64,000 nt of DNA from Xanthostigma xanthostigma (Eukaryota > Arthropoda > Insecta > Raphidioptera > Raphidiidae), in assembly GCA_963575645.1 (NCBI GenBank), contig OY754466.1, positions 44,796,001-44,860,000 on the forward strand, read 5' to 3'. This document shows, one piece after another, positions 55,501 to 64,000 of this stretch (the stretch's first letter is position 1; each line of letters begins with the position of its first letter). A program made the position numbers and the translations under genes. The notes below the pieces were generated by a model. It saw only the letters and a list, made by a program, of their open reading frames with translations, was not told where the DNA came from and did no database searches.

Positions 55501-57810
55501 GTTAATCAAAGATACGCGATAAGATACGAATACTAAAAGACTCGTTTAATCTAAGATTATTATAGAATGAAAAAATTCCACAAAAAATGAAAAAATCACT
55601 AAGTTAAAAATTATACATTTTCAAGGTCATGTAACTTTACGAAAAAAAATTAACTCCTTCATCAACATATTAATATGGAAGTATAGATAAAACCACCAAA
55701 AAATGCCCAAATTTTATGGAGTAACTTATTTTATAGCGCATTGGTCAGTTTTCTATTTTCTATTATGCGATTTATAACAGAAAAAACGGAGACAGGCCAA
55801 TGTACTGTAAAATTTCTTAATAGTCTTTAATCTAAAACGTCTTGATCATGTATAAAAGCATAGGCGTAACAAGAGAATATTTCTAAAATGACTGCAAATT
55901 GTAACAACAGAATATTTCTAAAATGAATACTTTTAGTAATCATTTGAAAAGATAATAAATAACCACAATATTAATTTTAATTAGATTTTCATTGAAAAGT
56001 AGAGTGCACTCCAATGTTTTTTTTTAAATTAGCGCTTCCAGGACCTCGAGCTCGTACCAGTCGGTCTGTGACTGGCAGATTCTCTAATTATTGACTTTTC
56101 CGATTATTATCAGTATTTATTTAGGTATATTGGCGGAAATCGGTATTTTTGGGAATATTTTGGATAAAATCATAAAAAGTTATGGCAAAACGATGGCGAT
56201 CGTCTCCGCGAACTGGCACGAACATTGATATACAGAGGATTTCCCGGATTAAGTCTATAATTTCATTCAAGAGCAGAGATCAGTAAGTTACAGAGAGGAC
56301 ATAACATCACCCCTTTCTAGTGAACAATTTTGGGTGGAAGTTGGGGGAATTTTCTAACAGTTATGGCACATTAACATAAAAATAAAATTATCTGAAAATA
56401 TTAAATAATAATCAAATGATACTTAACATAACATGTACATCATAAACAAGTGTCATAAATTATTATTGTAATACTTACCTTACCTGTAGATAACGATATA
56501 TCCACGCAATAGCCTTAGATGCTGAGCGTGTTTTATTTAAATAAAAAAAAAAAAAAATATTTGTTTCAGAAGTTAAATTTTAAACGATGCATACGATTTT
56601 AAAAATGATTCCAAGAAATTCTTGAGACGCCACTGGGTAAACTATATGAGTTGCTTGTATTAATATATTGCACGTGGGCTACTGGAGCCAAACCGCAGAT
56701 CAAAATTAAATTTATGTTCATGTAATAAACTTCAAATTATGATATATAGAATTTACTTTTTAAATTGAATAATAATATGATTATGTTCATTTCATTTGCA
56801 TTTTTAATGCAAAGAAAGATTTTCATGTGGGAGAAAATGTTTGATCGGTTATAAAAGATAAATCAACCCCTCGGAGTATTTATTTAAATGTCAACTAATT
56901 AATAATAATTAAGGTATTATTAATATTTCCTCAATATTAAGCATCAGTTATGTATTTCTATCTATAATTAATTATTAATCACCGAATAATAATTTCTTGA
57001 AAATTTAGCATCAGTAATATAAAAACCTAATGCTGGGTTCCAGAAAGGATTGTCAAAAAATTTTATTTGATAATGACCTGAGATGGTGATAATTTTTAAC
57101 CCTCATCAGAAGCAGTCTAATGTGAAACTCCCTGTCATTTAAAACAAACTGTACTCACACAAAAACAAATGATTGATCTAAATAAAAATATATCGCTTTG
57201 AAGCTAAATTTTGATCAAAATGCGTGGAACAAAGTTATTTCGAAGTGGAAGTTGTACAAAAAACTACGTTAAATACATTTTTAAGATCGATTATTATTCG
57301 AGCAAGATCGATTTGAAACCACTATGCTTTTCATATGGAGAATGTTCACAATCTATAAAGATCGTTGTCAAATCAGATTCATCCATTCTGCAACCCAGCA
57401 TAAATGTACTAATTATAAATTCTAATTTAAAAAAAATACTATTTGTGATATGATCTCGTCTAAGATTATTTTCGAATAACCCATTATTAGCAAATCGAAC
57501 ATCGAGTTGCTTCTCCTTGATAATTTATCAACAATTTGAAAGTTTGCCAAAATTCTCTAGTCATCCGATAAAGCTTATGATAGAAATAATAGAACGTTTT
57601 CTTATATATTTATTTTAAATTTTTTTCTAGTCTGTTCGATTAACTTTCGCTTTGAATTGGCTGAACTTGTTTAACCATTTTTTGAAAAGATAAATATAAA
57701 ATATGAATTAGATTTTAGCATTTAATAATTTGGAGTTTCGAATGGTAAAAACAGTTTTTTTAATGGTTTTGAGGGAGTCAACGATAATAACACATTATTT
57801 TATTAAACAA
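55501..57810. other. Long non-coding stretch
   Basis: A+T-rich throughout. The 80-codon ORF at 57211-57453 is the longest but shows no domain. No inverted repeat or known family was recognised in this 2.3 kb. Confidence 0.4.
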
Positions 57811-58668
57811 AATTCCAGCCAACTGGACAACGGAACCATTTCAATTTCAAAAATATTGACATTTGATATAGAAAACAAATTTTCTGTTATCGCGTGCGGT
57901 GACGCGAGTAATGACTAGTATTAAATATGATGTTTTGCTATTCGTTTCCTACATAATATGTTCAACGTCATGTAAAAATTAACCAAAGCACACTTAACTG
58001 TTTTCTTTTTGACAGATCTACAGAACTAAAGAGCAGTTGATTTTTTTTTTTAAATATTTCCGAAACTATAAAGTTTAGAAAAAATTGGTTGTCTGTAAAG
58101 TCGGTTTACGGACGATAGTTTTACGTGATAACGTCATAAAGAAACATTGATGAACTCTCTGACGTCACGCGAGAAGAGAGAGAAATGCGTTCAAGCCGAC
58201 GCTTGGGCCGATCGTGCCTCTCTATCGCTTATACCGCGCTCTCGCTTGCACGCTCAGGCTCAGGCGGAACGTGACACTTTTTCGTGCGTGCAGCCGGTGT
58301 TTCATCAATTTATAAAACGTTATCACGTCAAAAAAATTTAACAAAATTTTCTTGAAAAAATAAATAGAATAATTAACCGTTATGAAAAGTGCACCATTAT
58401 CAAATAAATAACAACGTTATAGCATACATCTCTTTTGCGCATCCGCCGATTTTCCTCTTCATATTTGCATATCAAACATCCTCCCGAAATTTGGTTTCAA
58501 TCCGCTCATCCGTTTGACCTGTATCATGTTTACAGACAAAGAAACAAACAAACAGACGTACAGACGTTTACCAAAAATGTTTTTTGGATTCGGGGGACCT
58601 CAAAACGAAAAAATATTGTAAAATTACGAAAAGTGAATTATTACCTAAATTAGTACTATTTGCCACGT
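57811..58668 (+). repeat. Interspersed repeat family F, copy D, interrupted
   Basis: Starts AATTCCAGCCAACTGGACAA and follows copy A to AACTATAAAGTTTAGAAAAA (58085). It resumes after the family H insertion at AAATTTAACAAAATTTTCTT and continues to GTTTTTTGGATTCGGGGGAC. The terminal hairpin is eroded. Confidence 0.7.
58086..58334. repeat. Repeat family H, copy 2, nested in family F
   Basis: Same ends as copy 1 but only about 249 bp, with an unrelated G+C-rich centre (TCACGCGAGAAGAGAGAGAA; GCTCTCGCTTGCACGCTCAG). It splits family F copy D, so it is the younger of the two. Confidence 0.7.
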
Positions 58669-59132
58669 ATATGATATTGATGACGAATGAATTGTAAAAT
58701 AACACAATCTATAGAACAGTGTGACAGCACGGCACTGGCTTTAAGTCAGTGGGAGCCCATAGCTATTTTAACAATTGACGCTCAAGTTATCGCCGAAGGT
58801 TGATTTACAATGACGTTTTAATTGGTTGAAATAGCGCGTAATTGAAAATGGTTTTGCATTTATATTGATTTAAAATTACTGTACCACCGGGAACAATTAT
58901 CTTGTCGTGAACATTACGCTGATGTCCTGCGATTTTATTAATTTGGAAATTTATAGACTCGTAATTTCAACTGCTCACAAATCTTTCAACAAGCGACAAG
59001 AGTGTAACTATAATTTCGTTTTAATTCGGAACTTAAAAGATGTATAGTTTTTAGAACAAGAAGCTTAAAAACTGCAGCAATAAAATAGCAAAAAATTGCT
59101 TTAAAAATATCTTATTGTATAAAAATAAAAAA
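58669..59132. other. Non-coding stretch
   Basis: No gene or repeat was recognised. Confidence 0.4.
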
Positions 59133-59760
59133 TCTATATACTTAATATATAAAGCTGAAAAGTTTGTTTGTTTGTTTGTTTGAACGCGCTAATCTCAGGA
59201 ACTACTGATTCAAATTGAAAAAAATGTTTTTGTTGGATAGTCTATTTATCGAGAAAGGCTATAGGCTATATATAATATTACGCTACGACCATTAGGAGCG
59301 GAGCTTTACTGAAAAATGTTGCAAAATGTATCTCAAAAATAAGCTTCTATTCATGTGAAATGTCCTAACTAGATATACTCATATTAGCGTTGTGAGAAAT
59401 CAATCTCAGGTGGCTCAATCGGTAGAGCATGCGACTGTCAATATCAGGGTCGTGGGTTCGAGCCGCACGTTGGGCGAATATTTTTATTCATTATTTTTTA
59501 TTTTCTACATTGCTTTCTTCTAGGTAAGGCTTACATTTAAATTTATTTTAATTTTATTTAATTAATTTGAATAAAATTATTAGTTAAAAAAAGTTTAAAT
59601 ACTGCTTTTTATCGACAATAACTTTTGAACGGTAACTCCGATCATCATGAAATTTGGACACAACATTAATATCGGTAAACTAAGATGAATGTGTGTACTC
59701 ATGTTCCTCCCTTCCCCATTCGTTCTTTTACACCCGGGTGAAACCGGACGGGACCGCTAT
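59133..59760 (+). mobile_element. Helitron family A, tRNA-bearing subtype, copy 3
   Basis: Starts TCTATATACTTAATATATAA, slightly rearranged at the head. It carries the tRNA block and ends CCCGGGTGAAACCGGACGGG then ACCGCTAT (CTAG eroded or extended by two bases). Confidence 0.8.
59404..59476 (+). pseudogene. tRNA-Lys-like body with GTC at the anticodon (copy 3)
   Basis: GGCTCAATCGGTAGAGCATG, loop CTGTCAA, T arm GTGGGTTCGAGCCGCAC (one pair lost). The acceptor 5' half is decayed. As in copies 1 and 2, the anticodon triplet is GTC. Confidence 0.7.
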
Positions 59761-60589
59761 AGTTAATAATATAATTATACAAAATACTCCTGTCACACTG
59801 TGACATTCCAGTGACGCAGCCATTTTTGAACGCTAACATGAGGCCATTCTTATACAATATCCTGCTGTCTCGATATTGGTTCATTCATACACATTTAAAC
59901 AACATGTCAGTGGCGTTACGACGTCTGAGCAATTGACCGAACTTGTAGTTGACGCGATTTGTGTATCATGGAAACGTAAGATTAATTGATAACCAAACAG
60001 CGATTCACGATTGCATAAAATCGAAAAATGTTTGGTACAAAAGTTATTAACTTTGATGCAAAGAACAACAATCCGAGATTAAAAAAAAAGTTTCTTATTT
60101 AAAAAAGGGATGTCTTCACCAAATGAAAGAAAAACTACATCAATGTTCTCTCCCCTTAATTTCCCGCAACTTTTGTTTAAAACTTTTTTTTCTAAAACCC
60201 TTCCACTATACGAAATAAAAGGGTTTTCGAATTTTAAAAAGCCACTCTGTATATATTGTTGTGTATACATAATATCGGATCGACAATGGTAACTAATATC
60301 CAGCATATTATAATGTCCAAAGTGATCATTTGTACAAATACTCGAGTGGTTTTATAAATAACCTGAGACTTGTGGACATTGTGACGTGATTTTAAATTAA
60401 TTAACAGCACTTCATAACTCGAATAGCTTCGGGACACAATCATTCATTTAGGACTCGAAAGCAGTGACGGCGCATTTACGTTTAGAAAATTCGATATTCA
60501 GTCTATAAGACTTTCCCACAAACAGATTTTTTTTCAAAATAATTTTTAATAAGTAAAGATCTTTTTGTTTTTATTCAAAAGAATGGATA
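59761..60589. other. Non-coding stretch
   Basis: The overlapping minus-strand ORFs at 60079-60443 and the opposing plus-strand ORF at 60110-60292 show no domain. Confidence 0.4.
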
Positions 60590-61050
60590 TAGGTAAATGT
60601 TGTTATATGGATCTGAAACTTGGAAAGTGACGAAAGCCATAACAACTAAACTACAAATCTTCATAAACAAATGTCTTAGAGCAATCCTCAAGGTGAAATG
60701 GTATGAACACGTCTCGAACAACGAACTTTGGAAGCGTGCATGTCTTGAACAAATCTGTGTAACTTACTATAAAACTTAGGAAATGGAATTGGATAGGCAT
60801 AGGACACACGCTACGAAAGACAGATGACGACATAGCGAAGAGAGCCTTGGGTTGGAACCCACAGGGATACCGAAAAAGGGGAAGACCAAAAACATCGTGG
60901 AGAAGAACTGTTCGTGAAGAAGTTATGGAACAAGGAACTACCTGGCTTCAAGTCAAAAACATGGCAAAAGATAGAACTAGATTTAAAATTTTCGTAGAGG
61001 CCCTATGCTCCACTTAGGAGTTAAAAGAATTTATTATTATTATTATTATA
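60590..61050 (+). mobile_element. 5'-truncated LINE, C-terminal RT region and 3' tail
   Basis: From 60597 one frame reads LLYGSETWKVTKAITTKLQI then FINKCLRAILKVKWYEHVSN. A second frame from 60778 reads RKWNWIGIGHTLRKTDDDIA then KRALGWNPQGYRKRGRPKTS, ending at a stop at 61015-61017. These blocks (LYGSETW, W-WIGHTLR, GRPK-SWRR) are the C-terminal region of RTE-like LINE reverse transcriptases. One frameshift near 60775 separates the frames, and the endonuclease and catalytic RT core are missing. A (TTA)n tail at about 61030-61050 marks the 3' end. Confidence 0.8.
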
Positions 61051-61139
61051 AATGTTGTTAATTTTTTAACAAAATTGTGATTCACTATTAAATAATAATT
61101 AATAAACAACTTTAATACGAACCTAACAGGTTTTTTTTT

Positions 61140-61254
61140 TATTATAAATATGATGTCCGGGTTTAAAAAGGTATGTCTGGCTTTTAGGGCAAAATGTCCG
61201 GCCTAATACAGCGCCGAGTCCGGCTTTTGTATTTTGGGGCCTGGCAACCCTAGT
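61140..61254 (-). mobile_element. hAT-like end with GTCCGGCTTTT units
   Basis: Four loose units of (A/G)TGTCCGG-TTTT lie between 61153 and 61232, ending GGCCTGGCAACCCTAG. Read on the minus strand, CTAGGGTTGCCAGGCCCC is a hAT-type terminus. The other end was not found. Confidence 0.45.
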
Positions 61255-62150
61255 CGGAACACAGCTTACGGGAAAAAATTGTCAACTTTGAGTGCACCCA
61301 CGGGCGTACAAACATTTTTTTCGTAACTTCCATCACAGCGTAAAAAACGTTTGTTGTCAATACAGCTATGAGTCGAGCTACATTTTTCTTTTAAATCGAA
61401 GACACGACGATTTGAAAAAAAGTTTATATTTCAGAGACGTTGTACCGTCTGCTTTTGTTTTCGTTTGTCTTGTGTGCAGATAATAACGCGCTTTAAAAGT
61501 ACAATTAAAGTCGTGAATTCCGTATAAGTAATGACTAATGACGTAATCATTTGCTGCATTGCACATTGGATATGAATCAACAGACAATAAATCGTTTAAT
61601 CCGTACATTCTGATTGGTCAGATAGTGTAACTAGTTATAGTTGGGATACCGCCACCCACTTAAATTTACCTCCCGTTTGTATCGTGTAAATATCTCGGTG
61701 TAATAACGATGGGTGCCCATCAACCAACCAACACCGCACGGTGTTGGGAACGGGGGAGTCCCCACCGATGCAGTGTGCGATAAAGGCGGTGTACTTCGTT
61801 CAGTAGCGCAACATGTCACAGCACACTCGGTCAATATTGTTCATTTAACAGTTTTCACACTGAATCTATATATGAAGACGTTTAGCGAGAACGCTGCTGG
61901 CTTTTCTATATTAAAATAAAGTTTAGTGTGCTTGTTCTTAGTGTTCCGTGGAAAACGGAACACTAACGATCGCGCACACTTGACAAGCAGACACTTACAC
62001 GACCAGCAGTGTATCTAATTTATAAATTGATAACGTTTTTCTCAAATATTTTCTTAGGTAATTTTATGAATGTTTTACATGTATTTATAGAGAAGAATAA
62101 TCTAAAAAATTTTTCTTTAAAACAAACTTTTATTATAAAATAAAATAAGA
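61255..62150. other. Non-coding stretch with a 12-bp hairpin
   Basis: TTAGTGTTCCGT (61938) pairs with ACGGAACACTAA (61955-61966). 61967-62000 shares sequence with 2090-2125. The opposed ORFs at 61631-61834 and 61713-61919 show no domain. Confidence 0.4.
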
Positions 62151-62510
62151 CACCTTGATATTATGAAATTAACGGGATACAAGGCTAAATATAAAAACAA
62201 TTTTTATTCAATAGAACTTAATTTAATAGTCAACGTTTCGGCAAGCAATTATTGCCTTCTTCAGGACCTTAAAAAAGCTCTTATTAGTTGATAATAAAAA
62301 TGAACTAAAAAGTTGAAAATAATTTTATTCTGATTAGGAACAAGTCGTTTTATATACATACTTATCACAGTCTCAAGTTTTCAAATAAAAGCGTGTTGCA
62401 CCGTGTTTTCTTTCTCTCTTGTTATTAAAATATAACACGCTTTTATTTGAAAACTTGAGACTGTGATAAGTACGTATAAAACGGCTTGTTTCTAATCGGA
62501 ATAAAAATGT
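62151..62510. repeat. Penelope-like motif plus foldback
   Basis: On the minus strand 62233-62264 reads CTGAAGAAGGCAA, TAATTGC and TTGCCGAAACGT, the same hairpin design as repeat P with a different stem. Directly downstream, 62323-62508 is a foldback (AACAAGTCGTTTTATATACA and TGTATAAAACGGCTTGTT-like arms; AAATAAAAGCGTGTT / AACACGCTTTTATTT). Confidence 0.55.
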
Positions 62511-63040
62511 GTAAAGAAAACTCATAGAGAAAATACTTTAATTACATTACATTACATATCATCCCTTTTACACACATTTTTCCTTTTTTGAAAACTCTTT
62601 TTGTAAGCGCGGTCCGGTTATTTACAGTCCGCAAACCGCCTGTTGCCGATTTTTGCTCTATCGTATCCAATAAAAACACGGTCACGGCAACATTGTACTT
62701 TCACAATGAAAAGAAGACCCGGCCCTTCACGCCGTACTATTTTCCGTTCAATATATTATCGCAAAGATGAATAGTGACATAATATAGAAAATATCCGTCT
62801 TTTTCTATCGCATTTATCTTAATAAAATACCGGACATACCTCCGCCAAAATCGTATTTTCTATATTTTTTATACAAATATAAGCGGATCATGAAAATCTG
62901 AGATGAGCCACCGTTGTTTATTACATTTTCCAGAAAGCCAAAGAAAAACAAAATAATCAGATTAAACAATTTCAAATGTGCATTAATATTAGTTTATGTA
63001 TATCTAGGTTGTAATGCATTATTTTATTGACGACATTATG
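62511..63040. other. Non-coding stretch with older dispersed repeat
   Basis: 63002-63040 continues beyond the TTAA element at 63439 and matches 43150-43240. No gene was seen. Confidence 0.4.
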
Positions 63041-63044
63041 TTAA

Positions 63045-63434
63045 CCTGTTAACGGAGCGAGACGTATAAATACGTCAAACGTAAACAAAAGCGTGTATGG
63101 GTAGGACATATGAATACGTCCTTGAAATATATGTTGCGCCCTGGAACGGGTGATCCTGAGCTGAAATCCCGTTCGAGACTTCGAAAATGGAAGGATACAA
63201 ATGAAGCTGAAATGAAGATTTTTTAGGGCTCCTAATTATAGGTACAAGGAATAATTGGAAAACCGGCTTTGGAACTTATTTTTTCAGGAAGAAGAATAAC
63301 TGAGATTTTAAACATAAATAAAAAAATATTATGAAATTACGTTCTCCGGGCGTGACGTACTGACACGTCCTAGTGAAAGAGCTCGCGCCCGTTATATGCT
63401 GCGTAATTAAAAAGGGAATTCCCCGGTTAACAGG
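63045..63434. mobile_element. piggyBac-like MITE, TTAA duplication
   Basis: 390 bp with ends CCTGTTAACGG and CCGGTTAACAGG, flanked by TTAA (63041-63044 and 63435-63438). ACGTATAAATACGTC and GTACTGACACGTC-type motifs occur inside. The empty site is represented by a related repeat at 43150-43240. Confidence 0.8.
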
Positions 63435-63438
63435 TTAA

Positions 63439-63883
63439 TAACGAGCAATTAGCGAGTTTTTACAGTTACATGAGTTAGAAAAGCATTACAAGCGACATAC
63501 ATACCTCAATGACTTTGGTACATCCATAATCTATACAATAAATAAATTATAACGAACTATCGGTACGAACATTATATAATATCTAATCCCGGTTAGCACA
63601 AGGTTCCACTGTACTATAAGTGTATAAGAACACTTCGGCGTATATATCTTGTGAGATTACATCCAATTTTATGCCATATCTACCATCTACTGTACTGCGC
63701 TTCTGCATCTATATAGAAGTAAGCTCATAATACAGAGGGCTTGCTTCACGCGGGCTTGCTACAGTGGAAGTACGACATGCACAGAGCAGGCTCCGGGTCG
63801 ATTTAGGAGAAGTTCCTGTAGAAATGTTATCGGCACCGTTAGCCGAGGCCTGAGAATTTTCCATTCATCGTGCATATATGTAA
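63439..63883. other. Non-coding stretch
   Basis: The first ~40 bp (AACGAGCAATTAGCGAGTTT) belong to the old repeat split by the preceding element. No gene was seen in the rest. Confidence 0.45.
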
Positions 63884-64000
63884 CTAGCGGTCCCGTCCGG
63901 TTTCACCCGGGTGTAAAAGAACGAATGGGGAAGGGAGGAACATGAGTACACACATTCATCTTAGTTTACCGAGATTAATGTTGTGTCCAAATTTCATGAT
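63884..64000 (-). mobile_element. Helitron family A, minus strand, runs off window end
   Basis: CTAGCGGTCCCGTCCGGTTT is the reversed 3' end, followed by the family A body up to the window edge. Whether it carries the tRNA block cannot be seen. Confidence 0.8.

Noticed and set aside
1-64000. LTR retrotransposon, retroviral or Polinton copy
   Set aside because: No long direct terminal repeats, capsid, integrase or polymerase-type ORF was recognised anywhere in the window.

Overview
The window looks like A+T-rich arthropod DNA, most likely insect. The short nonautonomous Helitrons (5' TCTATACTAATATATAAAG, 3' CTAG) and the many hAT-, pogo-, PIF/Harbinger- and TTAA-type MITEs are of kinds common in insect genomes. 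I cannot fix the order from sequence alone. No bacterial gene organisation, CRISPR array or rRNA gene was found, and no LTR, retroviral or Polinton copy was recognised.

Only one host gene is supported. A first coding exon (19922-20254, plus strand) ends in a strong GAG|GTAAGT donor. A second coding segment begins at 37529 after a pyrimidine-rich acceptor. Both junctions are phase 0 and both exons are clearly more G+C-rich than their surroundings, so together they suggest a gene with an intron of about 17.3 kb. The protein was not recognised.

The rest is a dense, layered transposon landscape. 1-19.5 kb: a terminal-inverted-repeat (TIR) element with internal repeats (26-1627), TTAA and TAA MITEs, a 1.1 kb element with a 156-bp tandem array (9381-10471), a Helitron with a captured tRNA body (10741), and several hAT, pogo and PIF MITEs. 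19.9-37.7 kb (gene and intron): a 2.6 kb foldback (23250-25856), two tRNA-bearing foldbacks (27.5 and 28.9 kb), and three more long palindromes (32.2, 33.5 and 34.3 kb). 37.8-52.5 kb: nested insertions (Helitron in pogo-like MITE; Penelope-like units and a Helitron in another MITE; Helitron abutting Helitron). 52.6-64 kb: palindromes, a PIF/Harbinger copy keeping part of a transposase ORF, the RT tail of a LINE, a TTAA MITE, and a Helitron running off the end.

The most unusual pattern is the repeated association of tRNA-like sequences with DNA transposons. Three TIR elements share the order TIR, long palindrome, reversed tRNA-like body, TIR. A Helitron subfamily also carries a tRNA-Lys-like body whose anticodon triplet reads GTC in all three copies. 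A second theme is a hairpin followed by GAAAC, resembling part of a hammerhead ribozyme, found in three separate repeat families.
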